NCBI GenBank assembly: GCA_035048495.1
Contig: CM068547.1
Location: 30,015,913 to 30,079,912, forward strand
DNA length: 64,000 nt
DNA from: Euptelea pleiosperma
Lineage: Eukaryota > Streptophyta > Magnoliopsida > Ranunculales > Eupteleaceae
Direction of reading: 5' to 3'
A program made the position numbers and the translations under genes. Below the pieces are notes generated by a model. It was not told where the DNA came from. It saw only the letters and a program-made list of their open reading frames with translations, and did not search any database. Shown piece after piece: positions 37,201-45,711 of the stretch. Each line of letters opens with the position of its first letter. The stretch's first letter is position 1.

Positions 37201-40200
37201 ATTGCTTTTTTGGAGGCCTACTCGTCCTCCTCCTTTGTCTCTTTGCTTGCTTCTTCATAAAGCTTACAAAAAAAAGGTTCCCCATGAGGCCGCAACCAAA
37301 GTCTTGGTGTTTGACAACCACGGAGGGTTCAAAGGTGCTGTTAGTCTTTGGCTTTAGGGTATTTGTTTTCCTGCCTTGTCCTGTCAATGCTGGTTGTTCT
37401 AGGTGAGTGTTAATTTAAAAAGTTAGTTGCGTGAGAATTTAAGTTGAGGTTAAGAGTTAGAATAATAGAACGGATATAAGATTCCCAAAAGCTGAAATAT
37501 TCGAAAACTTTAGTAACACTTCCACTTGCAATTAGTGTTCAATTATGATCATGGAATTACTAGACACCGTTTTGTTTAATATAACCAAAATGCCGGGAGA
37601 GATGGAAGATATGACTTTAGAGGTACTTATCAAAAAAAAAAATATGACTTTAGAGGTGCAATATTTTGGCATTTTTTGTTTGAAAGCCGTTTTGAAACCC
37701 TTTGGAGAGAATCTTGGCCCACCATATGACTTTGATATCTTCTAGAAATAGAATAAAGAGCTTTGGGCCATGCATGTTATGAATGTGGAAGGAATGCACA
37801 AGATTGAATCTCTATTAATGCATATAACATTAACAAAATGGCGTCATGGAGTAATTAGCCAAAGTGCATGTTGAAATCACAAAATGAGGTGCCTATAGCA
37901 TGTGGCTACCTCATTCATGGATGAAGATGAACAGATTACCAAATATCTCCACAAGAAAGTCGCAGACAGCACGGAATATTCATATTTGGCCAGTTGGACT
38001 AATTTTCTAAGGTGCAGAAACCACGCCACCAGAACCTACCCTGCAAATAGGGGTTTCGTTACTTGTGGGAGTAGGACATATGAAGTTTGTTCAATTCTAA
38101 TTTTCATCAGTTTTGTCTCCCAAGAAGGCACAACTGTTCTCAAAAATGACAGTGGCCTCACATCTGCCTATCTCAATCCTTAGTTGGCGTTGGAGTGGGA
38201 TTATAATCCTTACGCAAATACCCCACCCAAAAGAAAGAGGTCCGCCTGAGCATTTTCTTAGCCTTTTTAGAATTTGATAAGTATGAAGTGAGACAACCAA
38301 TTATTTGCAAATGGTAATCAAAAGGGCTAATGGAGAGAGCATATCTAGAGCGTTGTCATGGGGATTCGTAGAAAGATTGAAGCTAAACAATAAAACAACT
38401 ATTAGGCCAATAATGCTTTAACATAAAGCCGATTCTTCTTGGAACTTGTGAGAAAAGGTGAATTTCTTACCATCATTTGGTACAAGGGTTTAGGGTAGGG
38501 ATTCAGGGAAAGAGGCTTGTGATGTTTAAGAGAAGTTTGTGAAGGGAATTTTGTGTAGCATACGGTTTTAAGAAGATTTTGAGGTGTGATCTTTCAACGA
38601 TTAGGAGCTGGGGCTCTTTGTAAGCCTTTTTTTTGTCTAAATGAGGGATAATCAGTGTCTTTGAAAGTCAAAGCGTAAAGGATGCTTCGTTGTTTTGTCT
38701 TTTTCTCATCTCTTGTGGATGGTCTCTCATCGGGGTTTTTGGCGACTATAGTGTGTGGATCCTTTGAAAGTGTCCTTTTACCTGTGGACCGTTGTTTGGG
38801 GCAAGATTCTTACCATGGACCACTCTTTTCATTGGCAGAAGTTCCTCTCACAATGTATTTCTTGAGCAAAGAAGATAAATTAACCGTATTCCATATTTTC
38901 TTCCTGTAAGTTTGCAAGGAATGTTTGGCATTTATTCTTTATCCTCTTTGGGTTAGAATGGGTGCTTTTGTGGTAAGCAATCCTTATGCTGGGGTGGAAG
39001 ACCAGAACTTTTTGGACAAGAGGCAAAATTTATTGGAAACTGTCCTATTTCATTGGGAGAATTTGGAAGGAGAAGAATGACCACAGTTTTTGAAGGTTGA
39101 AGGCATCATTGGTATTAAATTCAAATGATCAACATAGTATTACAAATCGCCATCATATTGCATATCAGTGACCCCAAAGCACGTTATGTTTCGTTAAGTA
39201 TTGTAATGCATCGTACAATAAATTAGAATTAATCACGATTCATTACTACAAAGTTCCCTTTATGTATCGTTTCGTAGCCTTTGGTATTGCATGATGAACA
39301 CCTCCCTCTAGCTCTGGTAGTGTTTGATCAAATCAGTAGCAGGCAAAATACTACAGAGGACAGTACTAAACAAAAGGTTTACAGGGAGGTATTGAATCTA
39401 ACTTGTGATATCAATTTGGATGGGAGGTCGGGGGAGAAGGTGTCTCGCAGGAAGGGAGGGGGACTGTGGATTTGTTATCTTGAAGTTGAAATTATTGTCT
39501 TGGAATGTGAGAGGGTTGGGTAGTAGGGACAAGAGGCTTATCACCAGTAATCTTGTTAGAAAGTGGAAGGTGGACATTGGCATTTTACAGGAGACTAAGC
39601 TGGAAACCATGAAGGAAATTTTTGTAGAAGATTGCTGGGAAGCGGTCTGGGTGGAAAGCCTTGCATGCCGTCGTGTTTGTTGGAGGGGTGCTAGTGTTGT
39701 GGGATAAAAATGTGGTTCGATTTTCGTATTGGAGCGTACTCAAGGTTTAAAATTTCGTTTCGGAGGAATGTCTCGATCAAGTGAAAAACCGAGACAAACT
39801 CCAAAACGAAACGAAACGAAAAGAAACATTACGAAACATTGAAAAAACGAAATTTCCGAAACATTACTAAATATTTCGAAACATTCCAAAACATTACGAA
39901 ATATTATTCAAAATCATTAAATTATATTTTTTATTTATTTTTATTTTTTTGGATTGTATCGGATTGTCTCGGTTTATCTCGGCGAAACAAACCGAAACAT
40001 TACGAAACGAAACGAAACATACGAAACATTCCGAAATTTTAAACCATGAGCGTACTCTGTGTCCATTCTTTGCAGCAACTTAGATGATCAATTTGTCTGG
40101 GTTTTAACTAGGGTATACGGCCCTAATGATAAAGAACCCATGTCAGATTTTTGAGAGGGAATTGAAGATATTTGTGCGTTGAGAGATGTTCCTTGGTTCA

Positions 40201-42144
40201 TATTAGGCGATTTCAACGTGATCAGATTTTCTCATGAGAAACGAGGGGGGAGTAGAGATAGTAGAAGCATGAAGGATTTCACAGAGTTTGTAAATAGAAA
40301 CCAACTTATGGACTTACCACTTGGTAGGGCTAAATATAAATGTTCCAATAACTAGGAAAATCCCATTATGTGCAAGCTAGATAGATTTTTGGTATCGGGG
40401 AGTTGGGAGATTGATGTAGTCGAGTGCATCTATGGTTCAACTGCAGCTTCACATGCGAAGCCCTTGGGTGAAGACTTGATTCAGAACATCATTAGGTCTC
40501 GAATAAGACCCAACTTGCCAGTTAGAAAGGGACTCTATAGTCTATATTAGAAATTGATACAACCCATATTTGGGTCTGTCGAAAAGGTCCAAAAGAGTCA
40601 ACAAGGTCTTGTTAAGGGTTGGGCTCACTAGCTCGCATGAATCCAGCAAGGGGGTTGAATTGGTTTAGTTAAGGTACAGTTTAGCAGCATATGCAGACTT
40701 TCTACTTTAAAGTGTTTTGTTTAGACTTCAATTATAATAGATTTCTTCTTTAGCAAGTAATTGTAGTAGGAAAGTGGATGTGGTTTGATTAGGATCTTTT
40801 AAGAAATAGGATGTGATTTGATTAAGATCTTTTAGGACATAGGATGTGATTTGATTAGGACCTTTTAGGAGATAACTCTTTTATTTGATTAGAATCTTTA
40901 ATGATTGCTTTAAAAAGTTTATTTGTAGTCGGATTTATATTACAATGCTATTATTATTTAGCAGTCAACCTAGGTTGTAAGAGGGCAATTCAAATTTAAC
41001 GAAAGTACTTATTTCTTTTATGAGAAAAGCCTCTCCTAGTGTTGGGACAGGCCTTGGAGACTTAAGGTTCTCTTGCAAAGGTGTTATGACGGTGTTTCCC
41101 TTTTGAAAACCATCCTTGGAATGTTTGGAAACACTGTTGCAAGTGTTCCTTTATTTATTTTTTAAGGATTTCATTCAAAATCCAGCATTTATATCCTCTT
41201 TCTCTTATTTCTCTAACGCATCGCTGATAGAATTTCTGGCTGCATCAAGCAGTATCGGAGTGGGCTCATCTCCGGGGCTACTCTTTTGATCAAAAAGAGG
41301 ATAGATAGAGAAGAAGACACAAGATCTGTGGGTTTTTTATTGTGGAGCACCAAAATATTACATTTATGATGATGATGAAGAAGATCAATTTATATAACCT
41401 CCGAGAAAAGAAATATTGTTGAAGAAGGATGCAAGATTTGGGCCTACCAATTGCAAAGTTATCGGGAGAAAATGTTGATATTATGGAAAAGAAATCTATG
41501 GACAGTTCATTGGTGTCTAACTCTTTCGAAGGGGGGAAAGAATGATGCAGTTGAGTGCATCTCTAGTTCAAATGTAACTTCACATGCGAATTCCTTGGGT
41601 GAATACTTGATTCAGAACATCATTAGGTCTCGAATAATACCAAGTTGCCATTTAGAAAGGACCCAATGTTAAAAATTGATACAACCTGTATTTGGGCCTG
41701 TCGAAAAGCCCAACCAAGCTCAAATAGGCGTCGTTAAGGGTTTGGATCCACTGGCTCGCATGGATCTAGCAAGGGTGTTGAATGGGGCCTAGTTCAATTG
41801 GAGCTATGCATTTGGCCAGAACCAATTGCAGATATTTGTCTGGCTTCCCTCAGCTCCCTCTAGTTGGCCATAAAGTAAGACACCAGGGAGCTTAGGATGA
41901 CAAGCACATTAGTTTTCTGGGTGGTGAATCTTTGGCACGCTTCTAGTCTCCTTTATGAGTTGTTACGTTTCCTTTGACACATCGTTAACATTACTATACT
42001 AAGGAGTAAGGACTACTGCAACTGCTGTAGCATAATTTTTATATTTTTGGTTGACAGAGAAATGCTGCATCGACTTTTAACATATTGAATGAGGAAGGGA
42101 GGATTGTGGCTGCTGCACTCATCCCATACGGAGTTTCTTCATGA
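25256..42144 (+). CDS. NDUFAF3: NDUFAF3-type (Mth938-domain) complex I assembly factor, complete five-exon gene
   Basis: Exons: 25256-25428, 25520-25636, 31702-31736, 35104-35204 and 42058-42144 (stop TGA). All introns are GT-AG and phases agree, giving 513 nt and 170 residues. The N-terminus is basic and hydroxylated (MAVRHKATTM...) like a mitochondrial presequence. Then come FSLYDQINLIDNVPEDQLRF (37-56), a KYEGSLLCVGNLLLSW core, the ILILGCGR motif (110-117), GMKLEAVDS and the end AAALIPYGVSS. This follows the DUF498/Mth938-like family, of which human NDUFAF3 helps build mitochondrial complex I and Arabidopsis At3g60150 is the plant type. The start fits family length and a reading frame open from the ATG. 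Introns 2 and 4 are 6.1 and 6.9 kb and full of transposons; whether the locus is still efficiently spliced cannot be seen. A broken inverted copy lies at 14860-15418. Confidence 0.95.
25920..26392 (-). repeat. 3' LTR of the second copia element
   Basis: Contains the plant copia LTR phrase TTTACGTGGTTCGGCA on the plus strand. The inner 260 bases, about 26118-26392, match 30481-30758. The outer end is uncertain by about 45 bp. Confidence 0.75.
26749..27266 (-). pseudogene. copia RNase H region, frameshifted
   Basis: Two frames: 26964-27266 carries KYAKLVSTPLTSHFKLSARQ, a YASVVSCLIYAMVCTKADI block and a WIPRYLKG motif; 26749-27015 carries GPICWRSMLQSTIALSTTKA. This is the conserved end of copia pol, with a frameshift between the two parts. 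Confidence 0.88.
27300..28077 (-). pseudogene. copia reverse transcriptase
   Basis: 27679-28077 has a KKSIGCTWMFRKKKALSEKE block and YKARLVAKAYSQKGVEYNEV, the classic start of copia RT. The catalytic box reads IYVDDMLIA at about 27368-27410 in another frame. Stops separate the parts. Confidence 0.88.
28221..28430 (-). pseudogene. copia integrase C-terminal region
   Basis: Contains KLDPKSRKCIFLSY and GYKLWDP...KKVISSDVVFDE, the block that follows the integrase core. The preceding integrase sequence lies beyond the hAT insertion. Confidence 0.88.
28516..29360. mobile_element. hAT element carrying captured host gene fragments (Pack-hAT)
   Basis: 845 bp with terminal inverted repeats TAGGGCTGCAACTTCGG (left) and TAGGGCTGCAATTCGG (right end, inverted). 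It is flanked by GATAAAAT (28508-28515) and GATAAAAC (29361-29368), an 8-bp TSD with one mismatch. Subterminal parts are CCCGAGCC-rich. The centre is not transposon-like: it carries a fragment of a subtilisin-propeptide-like gene with an apparent intron. No transposase is visible. It is nested in the integrase region of copia inside intron 2 of the NDUFAF3-type gene. Confidence 0.93.
28837..29128 (+). pseudogene. captured fragment of an I9 subtilisin-propeptide inhibitor gene (SPI-1/At1g71950-like)
   Basis: Starting at ATG 28837 the first frame gives MAAAIAGG...AAFHIVYTE. It then shifts frame to DAEELVAFHVRTLPSVVVK (about 28907-28962). After a gap like a short intron, 29046-29128 reads EEVAKEAMLYCFTNVASGFS then AKLIPNK and stops at a GT. 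These are the consecutive conserved elements of the inhibitor I9 fold: the HIVYTE strand, the FHVRTL helix and the ASGFSAKL strand. From memory they fit the small stand-alone propeptide inhibitors, not whole subtilases. The frame break and missing end make it non-functional as a protein. Retention of an intron-like gap indicates DNA-level capture. Confidence 0.72.
29630..29995 (-). pseudogene. copia pre-integrase/integrase segment
   Basis: Reads NMWHMRPGQMCKHGMMELHK, LLKGVKSYKVNFYKSCLYGK, the pre-integrase zinc region just upstream of the integrase core. It breaks by frameshift near 29640. Confidence 0.85.
30000..30470 (-). pseudogene. copia gag remnant
   Basis: The minus strand in scattered frames shows KALYGKAKKPE, WEELDEKAVSTIQLYLADEI and LKHLNTFNKIISEL, the gag block of copia elements. 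It runs almost directly into the truncated LTR, so the gag start and primer site are deleted. Confidence 0.75.
30764..31070 (-). mobile_element. LINE 3' fragment
   Basis: The minus strand encodes PFALMWAIWKERNARIF and a KALFLWSSISPKF block, the C-terminal end of plant L1 ORF2. It finishes in TTATCAAAAAAAAA next to the copia LTR. The upstream limit is unclear. Confidence 0.75.
31737..33470 (+). other. intron 3 of the NDUFAF3-type gene, left part
   Basis: Non-coding. An open frame near 32524-32862 is rich in GGGCCCAA words and looks like a decayed hAT-type repeat. Nothing else was recognised. Confidence 0.5.
33480..34020. repeat. degenerate GGATCCGGATATGGATC-rich repeat
   Basis: The block is built from words such as GGATCCGATCCG, GATATGGATCATGATATTTA and GGATCTACC. 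Imperfect units of roughly 90-130 bp are visible from 33720 to 34010. Open frames here (33547-34349) only reflect the repeat. A related TCCATAT/GATCCATAT stretch occurs at 59640-59800. This is probably the subterminal part of a decayed DNA transposon. Confidence 0.55.
34206..34266. repeat. (AC)n microsatellite
   Basis: An AC run at 34206-34238, then CCCCTCCCCCCCC, then a second ACACACAC run. It lies inside intron 3. Confidence 0.95.
35440..35600. repeat. degraded relative of the TTTCG/GAGACA MITE
   Basis: Begins GCAAGGTTAAAAATCTTGG and carries CAAGACAAACTTCGAGGC and CGAGACAAATTGAAACATTT. This resembles the bodies of 15621-15956 and 39741-40048. No clear right end or TSD was found. Confidence 0.5.
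35730..35823 (+). mobile_element. 58-bp LINE-tail insertion with perfect 18-bp TSD
   Basis: Perfect repeats ATACTTTATATTGAAAAT (35730-35747 and 35806-35823) flank 58 bases ending ACCTTATCAAGAAAAAAAA. This has the orientation and tail of a severely 5'-truncated LINE, in intron 4. Confidence 0.88.
35881..36208. mobile_element. hAT-type MITE, CATGGTTTAAA family
   Basis: 328 bp beginning CATGGTTTAAAATTTC and ending GATTTTAAACCATG, with GTTTCG words inside. Flanks are GGTGAGAC (35873-35880) and GGCGAGAT (36209-36216), an 8-bp TSD with two differences. A further partial copy of the body follows at 36210-36330. Confidence 0.85.
36822..37287 (+). mobile_element. 440-bp 5'-truncated LINE with 13-bp TSD
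   Basis: Repeats AGGTTCCCCATGA (36822-36834 and 37275-37287) flank 36835-37274. The insert ends GCTTACAAAAAAA. In broken frames it carries LINE C-terminal sequence (SIKTLMFHWSKVFKEC, about 37065-37112). It lies in intron 4. Confidence 0.88.
37609..37657 (+). mobile_element. 17-bp LINE-tail insertion with perfect 16-bp TSD
   Basis: Perfect repeats ATATGACTTTAGAGGT (37609-37624 and 37642-37657) flank 17 bases, ACTTATCAAAAAAAAAA: the LINE tail and nothing else. It is in intron 4 of the NDUFAF3-type gene. Confidence 0.9.
37660..39400. other. intron 4, no gene recognised
   Basis: Short frames only. A GRIWKEKNDHSF-like phrase near 39065-39100 (+) suggests another decayed LINE end, but no tail or TSD was confirmed. 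Confidence 0.45.
39405..40400 (+). mobile_element. LINE endonuclease-domain fragment
   Basis: The plus strand reads KLLSWNVRGLGSRDKRLITS and DIGILQETKLE (39480-39610), the start of the L1-type apurinic endonuclease. After the MITE at 39741-40048 it resumes with VYGPND, then FILGDFNVIRFSHEKRGGS and LMDLPLGRAKY (about 40100-40340). The metal-site words ETK and GDFN are visible. Stops and a frameshift make it dead. No RT follows. Confidence 0.85.
39741..40048. mobile_element. hAT-type MITE inside the LINE fragment
   Basis: 308 bp between perfect 8-bp TSDs AGCGTACT (39733-39740 and 40049-40056). It begins CAAGGTTTAAAATTTCG and ends AAATTTTAAACCATG. It splits the LINE endonuclease region and so is younger. 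Confidence 0.93.
40410..41865 (+). mobile_element. tandem remnants of a short LTR element
   Basis: Segments 40410-40660 and 41536-41785 are direct repeats: GAGTGCATCT, TTGATTCAGAACATCATTAG, AATTGATACAACC and GCTCGCATG. A putative LTR runs from TGATACAACC (40555) to about 41245. It is followed by CAGTATCGGAGTGGG, which resembles a tRNA-Met primer site, and about 290 bases of internal sequence before the second copy begins. It lies in intron 4. No gag or pol was seen, so a TRIM-like or internally deleted element is likely. Confidence 0.5.
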
Positions 42145-42480
42145 ATCCTGGTGAAGAACCCACCTTTTTTTTTTGTCTATATTTTGATCTAATTGTTCAC
42201 TAACAGCATTTTAGTTTTCTCTTTCTAGGATAAGGATGTAAAAGACCTTGCTGATGAGTTGAATGACTAATAGCGCAGAGTTTTTCAAGATCGGTGTTTG
42301 ATGGATGAGCCACCCTTCGTTCATGTTGGTTGGAGGAACACAGCTTATTTACTGGTTATTGTCTCTGTTGGTTCCATTGTTTAGACGTCGGTGTGTTTTG
42401 CGTGGAGGCAGAAACCAGAACTAATATTACATTTAAGTTAGTTTATGATGTAGTGTTTTCATACCATAAACGACATGGTT
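42145..42480 (+). other. 3' UTR region of the NDUFAF3-type gene
   Basis: Directly after the stop is ATCCTGGTGAAG, and at 42228 is CTTTCTAG before GATAAGGATG, so a 3'-UTR intron of about 80 bases is possible. No polyadenylation signal was fixed. Confidence 0.4.
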
Positions 42481-42799
42481 GTCGCTGACAGTTGGGAAAT
42501 GAGGCTGTGTTCATACCGTATTTCTCATAATTTGCAGGGTCCTGCGCCAAGACATTCTGGAATAAAAGAGCCCCTTGAAACTTTGGAAATTGTTATTTTC
42601 GAAGTTTTGTTGAAGATGATATTTCAAATATATGAAAATATGAAGTTTTGTTGCAGCAATATCTTATTTTTGTGTTTCTTAGGGGTTCGGCGTCATGTTC
42701 CCCCCATTTTTCTAACCCAAATACCGAGTGGGTCAGGGGCTCGGGGGACCAACAAAAGTGCACTAAGATGGCAGCAGTGAGTAACCCAAATACCCTGAT

Positions 42800-42975
42800 T
42801 GGAAAAATGTAATGGTTAGAGATTACCCATCAGGGTAAATTTTGGTGTGTATATCCACTAAGGGGTGGGCTAAACATCCATGCGGTCAGTGGACCCAGAT
42901 GGCTGCAGTGAGTAAACAAAAATCATGCTTCTGCACTCGAAAAAGCGTGAGGTATACCTTGTTGCATCACGACCC
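42800..42975. repeat. dispersed repeat, partner of 12060-12245
   Basis: Shares TGGGCTAAACATCCATGCGG, CAGATGGC, AGGTATACCTTGTT and CGACCC blocks. Non-coding. Confidence 0.7.
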
Positions 42976-43009
42976 CATTTTGTAATGTGATGAAGTTCAT
43001 TAAGATTAG

Positions 43010-43373
43010 GGGCCTGTTTGTAGTGCCAATTTTAAAAAAAATATTTTATTTTAAAAAACAACTTTTTTGAAAATGTGTTTTTCTTAAAAAGGCCATTTGG
43101 GTCATCATTAATGCAAAATGTCTGTCTTCTTTAATTAATGAGATTGATAGATGTGGAGGGGTGGGAGTAGGGGTTCCTTTGTTTATTATGTAATTTAAAA
43201 ATGTCTTTTTTGACTTGAAAGACGATTTATCTTCAAGTATTTTTTTTTATAAAAAGACTTTTTGACATAGAAATGATATTTTTATGGAATAAATACATTG
43301 TAAAAAATGGTAATCAAAATAAAGTCTGAAAAAAATCCTTGTGCAGCTCTAAAATGGGGATACAAACAGGCCC
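43010..43373. mobile_element. PIF/Harbinger-like MITE
   Basis: 364 bp with perfect 13-bp inverted ends GGGCCTGTTTGTA / TACAAACAGGCCC and 3-bp flanking TAG (43007-43009 and 43374-43376). The body is A+T-rich and non-coding. GGGCCTGTTTG ends with 3-bp TSDs are known from Tourist-type MITEs, although a TAG target is not the usual TTA/TAA. Confidence 0.75.
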
Positions 43374-43531
43374 TAGGTTTAGAACTGTGAAGTATGGAAA
43401 AAAGACGTTTTTTTCCTGAGGGTCCGTTCCACGCTTTTATAAAGAAGCCTGGTTATTGATCGATGACATACCAAATTAAACCATTCATTTGAAACATTTT
43501 TTTCAAAATATGAGTTTTTTTCTTCAAAAAG

Positions 43532-44892
43532 TCAGGTTTTAAACGGAGGTTTGCTAACTAAAATAAAAACGGAGGTTTGCAAACTATGGTCCTGATAATA
43601 AGGGTTTAGGGCCCACCATATTTTTGACCCACAATCAAGCGATTGAACGAGTACAAGATTCGTAACCAAGCATCGTAGTTTAGGACCACCAAACAATAAT
43701 GAAACCCCACTAAATCGTCCGGGCCCACCAAACAATAATGAAAGTCCCTTAAAGTATCCTTGATACCCATAAAATTTCAACCGATAACATTAAGAAATCT
43801 CTTCAAAACACTCCAACAAATCTGCATTGGGAGCTATCTGATTGAGTATCATATGGATTAATGATCTGCAGTTGTCTAAAGAAACATGCATGGTGATAGT
43901 TACCATCAGGGAGATGTCCACTCCCCATTGGTGGACTACGTCCATTGGGGGAGGGGGACCACTTGTTAACCCTTCCCAAGCAACACCATTACCATTAGTA
44001 CCTTCTAATAAATGAGGTAATAAGGACATTGACCAGTTATATACCCACGTGTATACCATCTATTCTCAACCACCAATCCTTAGTAATTGAATCCTGCCAT
44101 TAAAATAATAAAGTTAGTTTTTCTAAATACAAAGATATCATGCCCCTATGAGGAATTTAAAATCAATGTTTCAAAACTCGGAACTCGGACTTGATTTCGA
44201 AGTCCATCTGGTCAAATCACCTCGATGACTCGGGAGTCGACTCGGCCAGTCATTAATTTAATTAATTAATATATAAAAATAATATTTATTAAAATTTTAA
44301 AAAATCATAAAATATAAAAAAAATACTTTTGAAATTCAACAAAAAACATTGAGTTTCGAGTCGACTCGGCATTTAAGTGGTTGGACTGAGTTTTGAGTTG
44401 ACTCAGTCGAGTTTCCAAGTCAACTAGGCCTGAGTCAACTCGAAATATGATCTAGTCGAGTAGACTCGGCCGAGTCCACATTATTATTAATTCAGTGGAC
44501 TATCATGTCGAGTTACCCTCGATGACTCGGGAGTCGACCCGACCAGTCATTAAATTAATTAATAAATATTTAAATATATAAAAATAATATTTATTAAAAA
44601 CTTTGAAAAATCATAAATTAGAGAAAATAATATTTTAGAAATTAAAAAAAGCATTGAATTTCGAGTCTACTCGTCATTTAAATGGTTGGGCCGAGTTTCC
44701 GAGTCAACTCGGCAACACTCGCAAATCCGAGTTTGTCTGTTGAGTCGACTCGAAATATGATCGAGTCTAGTCGAGTCGGTCGAGTACAGAGTCGACTCGA
44801 TGAGTTTTAAAACATAGATTTAAATTAATAATAATGCATAGAAAAGTAAATAATTTTGGATTTACCTGATATATAAGGTATTGAGAATTATA
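43532..44892 (-). pseudogene. neprosin (DUF239) pseudogene, C-terminal exons
   Basis: On the minus strand 44866-44892 is the end of an exon with its GTAAAT donor. The intron contains the 655-bp element at 44163-44817. The last exon starts at 44093 after TGGCAG. It reads SITKDWWLRIDGIHVG, then a 4-base insertion relative to the 61.4-kb copy creates TAA. Homology continues out of frame as LLPHLLEGTNGNGVAWEG, a MHVSLDNCRSLIH segment and FKGLSLLFGGPGRF. The upstream exon is cut at 44893 by an LTR. Near 43690 a 30-bp GGGCCC...TTTCATTATTG unit is duplicated. The stranded first exon at 59187-59336 is probably its 5' end. Confidence 0.88.
44163..44817. mobile_element. GACTCGG-rich DNA element in the neprosin intron, copy 1
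   Basis: 655 bp beginning TCAATGTTTCAAAACTCGG and ending GAGTTTTAAAACATAG. Flanks are ATTTAAAA (44155-44162) and ATTTAAAT (44818-44825). The body repeats CGAGTCGACTCGG and CGAGTTTCCAAGTCAACT. The ends recall the CATGGTTTAAA family. The copy at 61883-62498 sits in the same intron of the paralogue. Confidence 0.8.
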
Positions 44893-45250
44893 TGAAAAAC
44901 ACCCGTCCGTTCTCTTTAATCAGAAATACTTTAAAGGGAGGGGGTGATTAGGTTATTTAAAAATTAATCTAACCTATCGCAAGTTTACTGGTCAAGGTAA
45001 TGTGATAAACTCACATGCCTTAGATGATTGATTAAAATAATTATCCCAACCGACTCAATTCAAATATACCTTCGTGGTATATTATCTTTTCGTCGTTTGG
45101 TCTAATCAATAGATTTAGCAGAACAACAATCAAACATCTACAAGACAAAGAGTTTTAGCGTGGAAACCTTAGCCAAGGAAAACCACGGGACTATGTACGT
45201 CAAGACGGAAAGTATCACTAACTGAAAAGTTAAACGTAACAAAGGTTACT
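44893..45250 (-). mobile_element. LTR end, inverted partner of 58510-58884
   Basis: The reverse complement follows the 58510-58884 sequence through GTAACCTTTGTTACGTTTAA, GGTTTTCCTTGGCTAAGGTT, GATGTTTGATTGTTGTTC and GATAGGTTAGATTAATTTT to ...GTTTTTCA. It breaks the neprosin exon at 44892. A purine tract (TTTAGGGGGAGTAAA, minus strand) at about 45385-45400 suggests a 3' LTR boundary. Confidence 0.7.
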
Positions 45251-45711
45251 ACGCCCTTCCATGATTCACTCACTATCTCTATGTAATATCATCGGCAGAA
45301 ATATATAAAAACAATTAAGCATAGCAGTGAGTTTAAATATGCACATCATAGGTAGAGAAATAGGTAAAATATTGAAACAATTTTACTCCCCCTAAATTTC
45401 TTTCCCCCTATCTCATACATCTACTAGTTTACCTCATATGTTTTTCTCTTTCCCTTTTTGTCACAGAATGATAAAATAAACAGATAAAAAACATGCATAA
45501 TTTATTATCATGAATCACAAGTGCATAACAATATATAACAGAATACCAATAGGACCATGTCATATAATATGATAAAAGGATTTATACTCTATAATACATT
45601 GGCAAGACAATACAAAGGAGTATAGCCATTAAGTATAAGAGTTTATTTGAGTACAATAATCTCAAAGTAAAAAAAATATAGATAACTCTAGAAAAGTCCC
45701 TCTCAAGAAGA

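Noticed and set aside
38682..38909. 75-residue plus-strand frame in intron 4
   Set aside because: No family resemblance beyond vague LINE-like composition; no tail, TSD or catalytic motif was found.
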